NCBI RefSeq assembly: GCF_900113285.1 | Contig: NZ_FOOT01000004.1 | Span: 372,001 to 436,000 of the forward strand | DNA from: Pontibacter chinhatensis | Lineage (GTDB): Bacteria > Bacteroidota > Bacteroidia > Cytophagales > Hymenobacteraceae | DNA length: 64,000 nucleotides | Direction of reading: 5' to 3' | Shown: piece by piece, positions 40,990-49,576 of the stretch | How the letters are laid out: each line of letters opens with the position of its first letter | Position numbering within the stretch: the first letter of the stretch is position 1 | Position numbers and translations under genes: made by a program | Notes under the pieces: model-generated | The model's input: only the letters and a program-made list of their open reading frames with translations | Databases searched by the model: none | What the model was told of the DNA's origin: nothing

Positions 40990-43395
40990 TTATTTTTCCC
41001 CTTTCAGATTCTGCTCAAACAGCTTATAAATACGCTTATACTCATCCGTCCAGCTGGCTGGCTCCGTGAAGCCATGGTCTTCTACCGGGTACACGGCCAG
41101 CTCCCAGTTGTCTTTGCCCAGCTCTATCAAACGCTGCGACAGCCGCACCACATCCTGGAAGTGCACGTTTGTATCCACCATACCATGGCAAATCAACAGC
41201 GCGCCTTTCAAGCCTTCCGCATAGTAGATTGGGGAGCTCTTGGCATAAGCCGTGCTATCGGTGTAGGGCGTGTTGAGGATATTGGAAGTATAACCGTGGT
41301 TGTAGTGCGCCCAGTCGGTCACGGAGCGGAGCGCGGCACCGGCGGCAAACACATCCGGCTCCGTGAACATGGCCATCAGGGTGATGAAGCCACCGTAGGA
41401 GCCGCCATAGATACCGATGCGTTTCGGGTCCACGTTATACTTCTCCACTAGGTGCTTGGCCCCGTCCACGTGGTCGCTCAGGTCTTTGCCGCCCATGAAC
41501 TGGTAGATGCCCGTGCGCACATCGCGGCCATAGCCGGCGCTGCCACGGTAGTCGATATCCATCACGGTATAGCCCTGGTCGGCCAGGAAGTTATGGAACA
41601 TGTACTCGCGGAAGTAAGAGCTCCACCACTTGTGCGCGTTCTGCAGGTAACCGGCACCATGCACAAAAATCACGGCCGGACCGTTCTGCACCGCATTTTC
41701 CGGACGATACAGGCGGGCGTATACATCCACGCCATCTTCCGCTTTAAAGGTGATCACCTCTGGTTCGCGCCAGTCGTATGACTTGAACTCATCAGTCAGG
41801 GAACTGGTGATTTGCTTGGGCTTAGCGCCTTTCTTGTTGTCCATCACAAACAGCTCCCAGGGCTTGTTGCTGTAAGAGTAGCGGATGGCCAGCTTCTTCT
41901 CGTCCGGCGACAGCTCTACCTCGTGCGCTCCGGTCATGCTGGTCAGCTGCACCATCTCGCCGCCATTTACCGGCATGCGGTAGAAGTGCTTTTCGCCCGG
42001 ATGTACTTTGTTAGCCGTGAAGTAGAAGTGCTTTTTATCGTTGGATAGGCGCACGTCCGACACCTCATACTTGCCGCTGGTCAGGGCTTTTTTCTGGCCG
42101 GTGTTCACGTTTACGGCATACAGGTGCGAGTAGCCGCTCTCTTCCGAATGGAACCACACACGCTCGTTGTCCGGCATCCAGCCGATGGCACCAGGGCCAT
42201 AGCTAATGCCCGGGCCATTAATCCAGGCCTCGTCGCGCTGGCGGTCCAGCACGGTGAGCTTCGAAGTGGCCGGGTCCAGCTTCAGGATCCAGCGGTCTTT
42301 GTTGTCGGCGGAGCGGGCCACCACTACGGCGTGTTTGCCATTGTCGGACCAGTAGGTGCCATAGATGGCTGCGGCACGCGGCTCCGGCTTTTTGGTTTTG
42401 CTGTCGGCGGCAGAGGTAGACGCGCTGGCCTTTGCCTCCTGCTGCAGCAGGTAAGCCGGCTGGTCGTAGATGCCTTCCACGTCGTTCATCAGCACGGCAT
42501 AGGCACTGTCGCGCTGCGTGTCGTACACAAAGAACTCGTACGTGCTTTGGGCATCGCCTACCTTGGTGCGGGTGTTGATGTCCTCGGTGTAACCGGAGGC
42601 AGTTACGAAATCCGGTACAATGGCCACTTTGGCGTTCTTCGGACGCGTGATCAACTGGTAGGTGATAAAACGCTCGTTCGGCCCCAGCACCACGCTACTC
42701 ACGATCTTATCCTCTATGTAAATCTCTTTCGGGCGGGCCGGCGCGTCCAGTTTCTGCTGCTTCTCGGCGGCTTCCTTGTCTTCCTTGCGGTCACGCACAA
42801 TCTGGAGCAGGGTCAGCTGCTGCTCCTTCAGCCAGTCGCGCTGCGGGTTCTTGCCTTCCTCTGCCGGCTTGCGGCCTTTCCTGAAATCGGTGAGCTGCGC
42901 TGTCTGACCTGTGCCGATGCTCCAGGAAAAGAGGTTGCTGTCCTTGGTATACACCACCTTCTGCTCGTTGTGGCTGAAGGCCGGGTTGCTCTCGCGCTCC
43001 ACGGTGTTGGTTACCTGCTGCGATTTGCCGGTTTTTACATCATACAGGAAGATGTCGCCGTTCTGCTCGTATACTTTCTTGGTTCGGGCGCGGTTATACA
43101 CCCCGCGTTGGGCCGGCAGGCTGCGGCGCTCCCGGGCACTTACCTTCTGCAGGTTTCGGCCGTCGGCGCTCACGCTGTAGAGCGAGTCTTTGCGGTTGCC
43201 CTCGGGGTTCCAGTCGAAGTAAATTTTCTTGCCGTCTTCAGACCAGAACACGTTGCTTGGAGAGGTGCCGATCCACTTCGGGTCGCGCATGATTTTCTCC
43301 ACGCTCAGTTCCAGCTTACTGTTTTGCGCCTGTAGCTCGGCGCTGCCGATTAGCAGCAAAGCCATAAACGCCACGGCCTTTTGTTTCAGTTGCAT
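40990..43395 (-). CDS. S9-family prolyl oligopeptidase/dipeptidyl-peptidase-type exported peptidase
   Basis: From the ATG at 43395 the product has 801 residues. It has a signal peptide (MQLKQKAVAFMALLLIGSA), then a WD/propeller-like domain with repeated strand patterns (FSHNEQKVVYTKDSNLFSW, LSNDKKHFYFTANKV). The C-terminal alpha/beta hydrolase has the S9 triad: Ser in GIYGGSYGGFI, Asp in ICHGMVDTNV and His in PVEDHGFTEP. It cleaves short peptides in the periplasm. It lies behind SusCD on the same strand with a terminator between. ATG 43395 is preferred over the in-frame GTG two codons upstream. Confidence 0.93.
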   Translation of the reverse strand: MQLKQKAVAFMALLLIGSAELQAQNSKLELSVEKIMRDPKWIGTSPSNVFWSEDGKKIYFDWNPEGNRKDSLYSVSADGRNLQKVSARERRSLPAQRGVYNRARTKKVYEQNGDIFLYDVKTGKSQQVTNTVERESNPAFSHNEQKVVYTKDSNLFSWSIGTGQTAQLTDFRKGRKPAEEGKNPQRDWLKEQQLTLLQIVRDRKEDKEAAEKQQKLDAPARPKEIYIEDKIVSSVVLGPNERFITYQLITRPKNAKVAIVPDFVTASGYTEDINTRTKVGDAQSTYEFFVYDTQRDSAYAVLMNDVEGIYDQPAYLLQQEAKASASTSAADSKTKKPEPRAAAIYGTYWSDNGKHAVVVARSADNKDRWILKLDPATSKLTVLDRQRDEAWINGPGISYGPGAIGWMPDNERVWFHSEESGYSHLYAVNVNTGQKKALTSGKYEVSDVRLSNDKKHFYFTANKVHPGEKHFYRMPVNGGEMVQLTSMTGAHEVELSPDEKKLAIRYSYSNKPWELFVMDNKKGAKPKQITSSLTDEFKSYDWREPEVITFKAEDGVDVYARLYRPENAVQNGPAVIFVHGAGYLQNAHKWWSSYFREYMFHNFLADQGYTVMDIDYRGSAGYGRDVRTGIYQFMGGKDLSDHVDGAKHLVEKYNVDPKRIGIYGGSYGGFITLMAMFTEPDVFAAGAALRSVTDWAHYNHGYTSNILNTPYTDSTAYAKSSPIYYAEGLKGALLICHGMVDTNVHFQDVVRLSQRLIELGKDNWELAVYPVEDHGFTEPASWTDEYKRIYKLFEQNLKGEK

Positions 43396-43757
43396 GCTCA
43401 CTGTTTAGGTTATAAAGATTAGATTAGGATTTGGTTTAGGTTCTATTTCCAAAATAAAGTATAAACAGAGAAGTTAACAAAAAACCGCCTCCAGTAACTG
43501 GTACCTCCAGCCGGTTTTATACTTTTTCTGCGGGCAAAGTATAGGCAGTGAAGTATAAACAGGTAAGCTATACTTTGCTAAGCCCGATTTATACTTAGGA
43601 ACCACTTGATGTTTGTGGTAGCGACATCAGATACTTTTGCAGCGTGTTCTTAGCAGCAAGGGCTAAAGTATCCGAAGCATTAAAAGTATAAACAGCAAAG
43701 TATAAACGCGTCCTTTATACTTTGAAATCTATACTTGCCACCGAAGCGGGCTATACT
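43396..43757. repeat. Intergenic cluster of AAGTATA/TATACTT motifs
   Basis: Within about 300 bases (43,455-43,755) at least ten exact heptamers in both orientations occur, several as opposed pairs, giving alternative hairpins. One larger hairpin near 43483-43518 (AAAACCG with CGGTTTT) may terminate the amidase gene. No gene is present. Confidence 0.7.
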
Positions 43758-45431
43758 TTAGGATTTCTTCTTTTTGGCAAAGTCCATGCTGGGGTGCTGC
43801 TCCTCGTGCGGCGTTATACTTTGGTAGAAGCTGGCAAAGCGCAGCAGCTCGGCCTCCCCGAAAAGTTTGCCCATAAACGTAATGGTGGTCGGCATGCCGT
43901 TTTTCTGAAAGCCGTTTGGCACCACCACGCACGGATGGCCCGTCAGGTTCGTTACCATGAGGTTCGTGCTGGCAAAGGAGGGGCTGATGTACACGTCTAC
44001 GTCTCGGAGCTTCTCCTCCATCTGCTGCACGAGCAAGGTGCGCACGCGCTGCGCCTGCAAATACTCCACGGCAGGTATAAAGCGGGCCGTGCGGAAGATG
44101 TTGGGCCACGCGTTTTTATGCTGCGCCACCAACAGGCTGTCGCGGCCGCTGCGGGTAAGATCATCAAAAGCGGCAGCTCCTTCTACCGAAATAGTCAGCA
44201 GCAGGTCGCTGACCGGCAGGTCAGGCAGGGAGAGCGGCACTAGCTCTACGCCAGCCTTACGCAGCGCCTCCAGTGTTGCCTGGTCGTTTTCCTGAAAGCC
44301 ATACTTCTTGGCAAAGTCATCCTTGAGGTAACCCGCGCGCAGCTTCTTCGGGTTTATACTCGCCGTATAGTTAAAGGGCGCGTCGTACACCGATTGGTCT
44401 TTCCCGTCGGGGCCATAGATGGCGTTGAACACAATGGCGCAGTCCTCGGCAGAGCGGGCAATCGGCCCGATTTTATCCATCGACCAGCTCAGGGCCATCG
44501 CCCCGTGGCGGCTCACGCGGCCGTAGGTAGGCCGGAGCCCCGTGGTTCCGCAGGCCGTGGATGGCGAAACAATAGAGCCTAAGGTCTCGGTGCCGATGGC
44601 ATAGGGCAACAAACCGGCTGCCACCGCCGCTGCCGAACCCGCCGAGGAACCACTGGAGCCTTTGCTCACATCCCACGGAGAACGGGTTTTGCCGCCATAC
44701 CATACATCGCCCATAGCCAGGGCACCCAGCGTTAGTTTGGCCACCAGCACCCCGCCGGCCTCCTGCAGGCGCTGCACCACTGTGGCATCCTCGTCAATTA
44801 ATTGGTCTTTGTAAGGCATGGCGCCCCAGGTGGTTTTATACGTGCGTGTGGAGAGCAAATCCTTCACCCCAAACGGGATGCCGTGCAGCATGCCTTTATA
44901 CTTACCGGCTTTGATTTCCCGGTCGGCCTGGCGGGCCTGCTGCAACGCCAGCTCTTCGGTCAGGGTGGTCACGCATTCCAGCGCTGGGCCATACTTTTTC
45001 AGGCGGTCGATGTAGAATTTGGTGAGCTCCTCGGAAGTGATCTGCTGGGTGCGCACCAGCTCGGCCAGCTGCGGGATAGTATAAAATGCCAGCTCCTCGC
45101 GCTTTCTGGGCAACTTTACGTTTTGCGGCCGCTCCACCTCAAAAGCCGATTCACCAGCCGGGAAAGTATATCCTACCGGAATGGGATTGAACATCAGGGC
45201 AGGCGGAACGCTGTTGGGCAGGTTTTGCTGGCGCAGCACCTCGTAGCTCTTCCGAAAGTCCTCCAGCTCCGAAACAGTGGAGTCGAGCTGAGCCTCCGTA
45301 AAGTTCAGGCCAATAAGCTTCTGTGCCTCCTGCAGCACATTCACCGTAATTGCATTATCTGCCACTCTGGCCACAAAAGCCCCTGACATAAAGCAGGCGA
45401 CGCCAAGCAAGGCTATGGTTCTGTTTTTCAT
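43758..45431 (-). CDS. Amidase-signature family hydrolase, exported
   Basis: The 557-residue product has an N-terminal hydrophobic signal (IALLGVACFMSGAFVARV), a ~90-residue N-terminal extension, then the amidase-signature core. The catalytic Lys is in GIPFGVKDLLS, the Gly/Ser stretch is KGSSGSSAGSAAAVAAG, and the Ser-cisSer region is ETLGSIVSPSTACGTTGLRP. This triad hydrolyses amide bonds. Substrate is unknown; export suggests peptide or peptidoglycan-type amides. It differs slightly from the canonical GGSSGGSA pattern. It is not the GatA subunit, since it carries a signal peptide and stands alone. Confidence 0.9.
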   Translation of the reverse strand: MKNRTIALLGVACFMSGAFVARVADNAITVNVLQEAQKLIGLNFTEAQLDSTVSELEDFRKSYEVLRQQNLPNSVPPALMFNPIPVGYTFPAGESAFEVERPQNVKLPRKREELAFYTIPQLAELVRTQQITSEELTKFYIDRLKKYGPALECVTTLTEELALQQARQADREIKAGKYKGMLHGIPFGVKDLLSTRTYKTTWGAMPYKDQLIDEDATVVQRLQEAGGVLVAKLTLGALAMGDVWYGGKTRSPWDVSKGSSGSSAGSAAAVAAGLLPYAIGTETLGSIVSPSTACGTTGLRPTYGRVSRHGAMALSWSMDKIGPIARSAEDCAIVFNAIYGPDGKDQSVYDAPFNYTASINPKKLRAGYLKDDFAKKYGFQENDQATLEALRKAGVELVPLSLPDLPVSDLLLTISVEGAAAFDDLTRSGRDSLLVAQHKNAWPNIFRTARFIPAVEYLQAQRVRTLLVQQMEEKLRDVDVYISPSFASTNLMVTNLTGHPCVVVPNGFQKNGMPTTITFMGKLFGEAELLRFASFYQSITPHEEQHPSMDFAKKKKS

Positions 45432-45643
45432 GCTGCTAGAATTTGAGTTTCCGAATATAAAGGTTTTGGAACATAAAAAGGCAGATTTCTGCAGCCTGAG
45501 TTTCCTGCCCTTTTCCAGTGAATACCGACAAGACTAATACGACGCTTATCACCACTTAAATTATGTAAAAGTTATACTTTGCCTTACCCCTGAAATTAAT
45601 TGCCTAAAAGTGTTAGTTTGCAACAGCAAAAACCAAAGAACCT

Positions 45644-46528
45644 ATGAACAAACGATTACACCTGCTGCTGGCGCTATTGCTGGTGCTAACACAATTAATG
45701 CCCGCACTCGCCAACGGTGGAAAGGAGGATAATGCGCTCCTCTGGAAAATCACGGGCAAGGGCCTGAAAAAGCCGTCTTACCTGTATGGCACCATACACG
45801 CGGTGTGTCCCGACAAAATGGTGATTTCGGAGACGCTGCAGAAAGCGCTCGGGCAGACGGAGCAATTATCGCTGGAGCTGGATATGGACGACCCGGACAT
45901 GATGTCCCAATTCATGATGCTGTCCACCCTGCCGGAGGGGCAATCCCTGAAGGCCATGTTCACTAAGGAGGAGTATGAGGCGGTGGGAGCACTTTTTAAG
46001 AGCACTTATGGGGCAGACCTGCAGTTTGTGGATAACCTCAAACCCTTTGTACTCTACTCCATGCTGATACCGGTACTTACTGAGTGCACCCCTGAGTCGT
46101 ATGAGCAGAAGCTGATGAACCTGGCGCACAGCCAGCAGAAGGAGGTGCTGGGTATAGAGTCCGTGCAGGAGCAAATGGCCGTGGTAGATGAGCTGCCCAA
46201 CAAGTTTTATGTGGACATGGTTACCCGCACAGCAACCAACCTGGCCAAATCCAGGGCCGAGTACAGCGAAATGGTGGATTTATACTTTGCCCAGGACTTA
46301 AAGGGCCTGCAGGAACTCATGCAGCGTGACTACTCGAAAGAAGAATACAGGAGGTTCAACGAGGCGTTCCTGGTTAAGCGCAACCGAAACTGGATACCGG
46401 TGATGGAGCGCATGGCGAAGGACAAACCCACCTTTTTTGCCGTTGGCGCGGCACACTTGTCAGGTGAGGAGGGCGTTGTGGCGCTGCTGCGCAAGCAGGG
46501 CTACAAAGTGGAGCCCGTTCAGAAATAA
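45644..46528 (+). CDS. TraB/GumN family protein, exported
   Basis: The 294-residue product has a signal peptide (MNKRLHLLLALLLVLTQLMP). The TraB/GumN pattern follows: LLWKITGKGLKKPSYLYGTI with His in GTIHAVCPD, LELDMDDP, and the C-terminal NRNWIPVMERMAKDKPTFFA followed by VGAAHLSGEEGVVALLRKQG. The conserved GTxH, Glu and GAxHL positions suggest a metal-dependent hydrolase fold, with function unproven. A terminator follows at 46546. Confidence 0.88.
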   Translation: MNKRLHLLLALLLVLTQLMPALANGGKEDNALLWKITGKGLKKPSYLYGTIHAVCPDKMVISETLQKALGQTEQLSLELDMDDPDMMSQFMMLSTLPEGQSLKAMFTKEEYEAVGALFKSTYGADLQFVDNLKPFVLYSMLIPVLTECTPESYEQKLMNLAHSQQKEVLGIESVQEQMAVVDELPNKFYVDMVTRTATNLAKSRAEYSEMVDLYFAQDLKGLQELMQRDYSKEEYRRFNEAFLVKRNRNWIPVMERMAKDKPTFFAVGAAHLSGEEGVVALLRKQGYKVEPVQK

Positions 46529-46545
46529 GGTTTAACCTAAAACTC

Positions 46546-46588
46546 AAAAGCGGCCAGATGCTATAACACGTACCTGGCCGCTTTTTTT
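46546..46588. terminator. Bidirectional terminator
   Basis: AAAAGCGGCCAG (46546-46557) pairs with CTGGCCGCTTTT (46574-46585), followed by more T, between the convergent TraB and TM2-domain genes. Confidence 0.85.
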
Positions 46589-46623
46589 ATGTCTTTCCTC
46601 TACTTAAGGTATAACAGAGCCTA

Positions 46624-46977
46624 CTACCGCCCGTAGCGCATCATGGCTACTACCTGGTCAGCCTCCTTCACGTTATACTCGTAAGCCAGCCGCTTGTGGT
46701 TTACCAGGTCGATGATGGTGCCGATGAAGCAGAGCCCGCCGGTAAAGAAGTATAGCAGCCCCATACCAATCTGCCCGGTCAGGAAGCGCTGGATGCCGGC
46801 CACGCCAAAGAATCCGATTAGCGTGGTGATCAGCAACAGCATGGGCTCGCGCCGGCGGGAGCGGTAAATACTGGCGAACTGGCGCGCCTCATCTTCGGTC
46901 ATGGGCTGCACCAGGGTCTGCACATAACCCATTTCATCCGGTTCGAGGTCCGGCATCAGGTGGAGTATACTTGCCAT
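46624..46977 (-). CDS. TM2-domain membrane protein
   Basis: The 117-residue product has a polar N-terminus and the TM2 signature: two helices (LLLITTLIGFFGVAGIQRFL and GLLYFFTGGLCFIGTIIDLV) joined by a short Gly-containing turn with FLTGQIGMG. The family is widespread with unknown function. It is clustered with a DUF2752 gene 25 bases upstream on the same strand, and the two may act in one envelope process. Confidence 0.88.
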   Translation of the reverse strand: MASILHLMPDLEPDEMGYVQTLVQPMTEDEARQFASIYRSRRREPMLLLITTLIGFFGVAGIQRFLTGQIGMGLLYFFTGGLCFIGTIIDLVNHKRLAYEYNVKEADQVVAMMRYGR

Positions 46978-47002
46978 ATAGTTTTATTTTGATGGTTTTA
47001 AC

Positions 47003-47290
47003 TCAAACATAACGGTAATGAAAGTACAGCAGCCTGCCGCAGCGCCATAGCAGCAACAGTACTGCCGGAACAGTGAGCGGATGCGCCTCCCACGATGCGC
47101 GCCACTCGCCCCGGGCCAGAAACGCAATGCCATGCCCCAGCCCACAGCCTGGACAACCGCTCTCCAGCACCCAGCTGAACGGGCAAAGACTCAGCAGATG
47201 ATCGCCCCTGGGATCCATGAGCGCCAGCAGCGTAAGCCCTACAAGCCATAGCAGCGCCTCCAGTGGCACCTTTCCAATCGTTTGCTGCAT
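47003..47290 (-). CDS. DUF2752 membrane protein
   Basis: From the ATG at 47290 the product has 95 residues with the DUF2752 motif CPFSWVLESGCPGCGLGHGI (Cys-Pro-Gly-Cys-Gly) between hydrophobic helices and a second helix VPAVLLLLWRCGRLLYF. Function is unknown. DUF2752 and TM2 genes are commonly neighbours in Bacteroidota, as here. The four codons upstream (MRSR) give an alternative start at 47302. Confidence 0.85.
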   Translation of the reverse strand: MQQTIGKVPLEALLWLVGLTLLALMDPRGDHLLSLCPFSWVLESGCPGCGLGHGIAFLARGEWRASWEAHPLTVPAVLLLLWRCGRLLYFHYRYV

Positions 47291-47398
47291 CCTGCTTCGC
47301 ATAAAGTAGCGTTTAAGCGGATTGAATGTAGTATAATTTTCTGATAATCAAAACACAGCCTCGGGATATTTGGCCTAATCAGAAGGAGTAGGGGCAAA

Positions 47399-47427
47399 AA
47401 AAAAGCTCCACAGAATGGAGCTTTTTT
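47399..47427 (-). terminator. Terminator of the Q-rich exported protein gene
   Basis: AAAAAAGCTCCA-CAGAA-TGGAGCTTTTTT is a perfect 12-bp stem with A and T runs, 25 bases past the minus-strand stop. Confidence 0.85.
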
Positions 47428-47451
47428 AAGCTTACTATATGACGTTCACAG

Positions 47452-47802
47452 TTATTCTTGACCTGAATCGGCGGCACCGCCTTTCTCATTCATTCTTACA
47501 ACACCTTCCTGACCTTCTGCATTGGTCATGGTGATTTCGTAAACCACCTCAGCGTTGGCAGCGCCCTCCTCTGGAGTTACCTTGTAGATTTCACCTACAG
47601 TCCAGTCTTTGTATACATCGCTTTTCAGAGCGTTCTTCACAGCCTCCGGCAAATTATCCTGAGTTACTAACTCACGGTTACCTTGGGCTTGCTCTGTCTG
47701 CTGTTGCTGCTGGCCTTGGTTCTGGCCCTGCGTCTGCGCAACGGCATCCAACGATGCAAAACCTAACAATCCTACTGCTGCTATTATGAATGTTGTTTTC
47801 AT
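47452..47802 (-). CDS. Small exported protein with Gln-rich N-terminus
   Basis: The 116-residue product has a Sec signal peptide (MKTTFIIAAVGLLGFASLDA), a Gln-rich run of about 20 residues following it, then a compact domain (LVTQDNLPEAVKNALKSDVY, WTVGEIYKVTPEE, VVYEITMTNAEGQEGVVRMN) resembling small PepSY-like or DUF2874-like periplasmic domains. The family assignment is tentative. It has its own terminator. Confidence 0.65.
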   Translation of the reverse strand: MKTTFIIAAVGLLGFASLDAVAQTQGQNQGQQQQQTEQAQGNRELVTQDNLPEAVKNALKSDVYKDWTVGEIYKVTPEEGAANAEVVYEITMTNAEGQEGVVRMNEKGGAADSGQE

Positions 47803-48101
47803 GTTCTATTGTAGTGTGGTTCAAAATCGTACTCGGCAGGTATAGTGACAGAATCGTGCCAAACTCATAACAAAGCCTATAGCGCTGATTTTTAGCCTTT
47901 AGAAGCCATAGCATAAAATCACAGGTTGTAGAATAAGCCTTGCACACTGTGCTGCAATTCCCCAATGTGTGGAAGTATTCTACACCCCGCCTTCCGGCTA
48001 ACTTGGTTTGAAAAATAATTCTACCGCAATAACAAGCTACCACGGCTTAACAAAAGCCCCTCCCTGAAGTATAACAACAAAAAGCATTTACTTCAGATAC
48101 C
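47803..48101. other. Intergenic, no gene seen
   Basis: About 300 bases lie between divergent genes. The minus-strand frame running through it is an upstream extension of the neighbouring gene's alternate frame. One iterated heptamer lies near 48067; promoters for both sides are expected but not resolved. Confidence 0.4.
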
Positions 48102-48311
48102 ATGGAATGTAACGTAGGAATTGTGGAGCAGAAAGCGCGCGTGCTGGCTGGCCTGGCGCTGATCGGAATCGGGGCTTACTATGACTCTAAACCGCTGGCG
48201 GCCGCCGGACTGATACCTATACTTACCGGCATGCTGCGCTGGTGCCCGCTGAACGCGGCCCTCGGGTACAACGGGTGCGGGCATGAGGAGCGGCAGCATG
48301 GCCAATACTAA
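48102..48311 (+). CDS. DUF2892 (YgaP-like) small membrane protein
   Basis: The 69-residue product (MECNVGIVEQKARVLAGLAL, GAYYDSKPLAAAGLIPILTG, MLRWCPLNAALGYNGCG) matches the DUF2892 pattern of an N-terminal amphipathic segment, two short helices and a conserved CPLN. Function is unknown; family members often accompany rhodanese or redox proteins. Its end overlaps the DCC-family oxidoreductase start by 14 bases, suggesting coupling. Confidence 0.85.
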   Translation: MECNVGIVEQKARVLAGLALIGIGAYYDSKPLAAAGLIPILTGMLRWCPLNAALGYNGCGHEERQHGQY

Positions 48312-48693
48312 CCCATCAGGCCTGACGCACCCCATGCTGGTGTACGACGGCGACTGTAGTTTCTGTAAGTATTGGGTAAACAGGTGGCGCCGCAAAACCG
48401 GTAATAAGGTGAAGTATACTCCTTTCCAGGAGCTACCAGAGGAGTTCCGCGGCACCACGCATGCCCAGTTCCGAAAGTCGGTGTACCTGTTTACAAAGTA
48501 TGGGCAGCGGCTGCACGGCGCTGAGGCCGTGGCTGCCCTGCTGCACCTGAGTGGCCATAGCACCTGGAACTGGCTGTACCACCGCCTGCCGCTGGCCGGC
48601 AAAGTGGCTGAGGTTGGCTACCGGCTCGTGGCAGACAACCGTGACTTTTTCTTCAAGCTCACGAAGCTCGTCTTCAGAGACAATTCCCGGTAA
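48298..48693 (+). CDS. DCC-family thiol-disulfide oxidoreductase (DUF393)
   Basis: From the ATG at 48298 the product has 131 residues with the family motif LVYDGDCSFCKYWVNRW (Asp-x-x-Cys) near the start and YLFTKYGQRLHGAEAVAALL, where the Gly-Ala/Ser-x-Ala block is conserved. DCC proteins are thioredoxin-like small oxidoreductases. It overlaps the DUF2892 gene and precedes the RibD-like gene by 11 bases, making a three-gene unit. Upstream MRSGS codons are an alternative start. Confidence 0.88.
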   Translation: MANTNPSGLTHPMLVYDGDCSFCKYWVNRWRRKTGNKVKYTPFQELPEEFRGTTHAQFRKSVYLFTKYGQRLHGAEAVAALLHLSGHSTWNWLYHRLPLAGKVAEVGYRLVADNRDFFFKLTKLVFRDNSR

Positions 48694-48704
48694 CCCGCCC
48701 ACAT

Positions 48705-49232
48705 ATGCGCAGAGTTATACTTTACATCGCCACCAGCCTCGATGGCTACATAGCCCGGCCGAACGGCGACACCAGTTGGCTGCATGACGAAAGGTATAGT
48801 CTGGAGGGCGAGGACTTCGGATATGGCGCCCTGCTGCAAAGTATAGATACCACCCTGATGGGCTACAAGACCTACCAGGTTATACTTGGCTTCGACATGC
48901 CTTTCCCCTACCCCGACAAGGTAAACTACGTGCTTAGCCGCAGCCCCCATGCCGACGCAGCCCATGTGCAGTTTGTGCAGGAGGATGCTACCGTCTTTGT
49001 TCGGAACCTAAAGCGGCAGCAGGGAAAGAACATCTGGCTGATTGGCGGAGGGCAGGTAAACACGCTCCTGCTAAAGGCGGGCCTGATAGATGAATTCATC
49101 ATCACCTATGTACCCGTTATACTTGGGGACGGCATCCCCCTGTTTGCCCAAGGCACCCCGGAGAAACAGCTGCACGTGCTGGAGAGCAAGAGCTTCCGGA
49201 ATGGCTTTGTGCAACTGTGGATGCAGCCTTAA
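48705..49232 (+). CDS. Dihydrofolate reductase/RibD C-terminal domain protein
   Basis: The 175-residue product has the DHFR/RibD_C pattern: RRVILYIATSLDGYIARPNG, DTTLMGYKTYQVILGF, NYVLSRSP, and the NADPH region NIWLIGGGQVNTLLLKAGLI with DEFIITYVPVILGDGIPLF. It is probably an NADPH-dependent reductase of unknown pteridine or pyrimidine substrate. All three Val-Ile-Leu stretches are encoded GTT ATA CTT, each making a TATACTT heptamer, a clear case of codon choice following the iterated motif. Confidence 0.9.
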   Translation: MRRVILYIATSLDGYIARPNGDTSWLHDERYSLEGEDFGYGALLQSIDTTLMGYKTYQVILGFDMPFPYPDKVNYVLSRSPHADAAHVQFVQEDATVFVRNLKRQQGKNIWLIGGGQVNTLLLKAGLIDEFIITYVPVILGDGIPLFAQGTPEKQLHVLESKSFRNGFVQLWMQP

Positions 49233-49240
49233 ATGAAAAC

Positions 49241-49273
49241 AGCCGCCCCACGCGCATCGGCGTGGCGGCGGCT
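49241..49273 (+). terminator. GC-rich terminator-like hairpin
   Basis: AGCCGCC-CCACGC pairs with GCGTGG-CGGCGGCT (one bulged base) shortly after the RibD-like gene stop. Confidence 0.6.
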
Positions 49274-49317
49274 GCTCCCCCATAATTGCATAAGTAGTAG
49301 TTAATCGGCGGATGGTG

Positions 49318-49560
49318 TTAAACCGCGTTTGTGGTGCTAGGTCTTTCGTCCAGAGAGCAGCTTGGGTAAATGGGTTCCACCTCTGCGTTGTGCTCTTTTT
49401 CCAACCTATGCTTGCGCAGTACGCGCTCCTCGTCCAACAGCCCTTGCTCAAGGGCGGCAGTAAATTCGTGGGTGAAGCCAAGGCTATTGCTTACAGTGTT
49501 CAAGCTGTAGTTCCATGTGTCGGAAATTGCCCCTGTAGAAGTTCTTGTGTGTCGTCTCAT
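49318..49560 (-). CDS. Small protein of unknown function with a strong Shine-Dalgarno
   Basis: From the ATG at 49560 the product has 80 residues: MRRHTRTSTGAISDTWNYSL, then NTVSNSLGFTHEFTAALEQG, LLDEERVLRKHRLEKEHNAE and a short tail. It is soluble, with a central charged helix and no recognised domain. It is preceded by a near-perfect extended Shine-Dalgarno, which is exceptional in this genome and supports the start. The upstream spacer is AT-rich and promoter-like. The longer frame starting at 49602 would bury the ribosome-binding site. Confidence 0.6.
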   Translation of the reverse strand: MRRHTRTSTGAISDTWNYSLNTVSNSLGFTHEFTAALEQGLLDEERVLRKHRLEKEHNAEVEPIYPSCSLDERPSTTNAV

Positions 49561-49566
49561 CTCACG

Positions 49567-49576
49567 CTCCTTTCTT
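49567..49576 (-). promoter_or_regulatory. Extended Shine-Dalgarno AAGAAAGGAG
   Basis: On the minus strand AAGAAAGGAG lies 6 bases before the ATG at 49560. AGAAAGGAG is complementary to the anti-Shine-Dalgarno tail of 16S rRNA over nine bases. Few other genes in the window have such a site, since Bacteroidota usually do not use one. Confidence 0.7.

Noticed and set aside
42124-43335. 403-codon plus-strand frame over the S9 peptidase gene
   Set aside because: It is a shadow of the peptidase gene; no start signal or domain.
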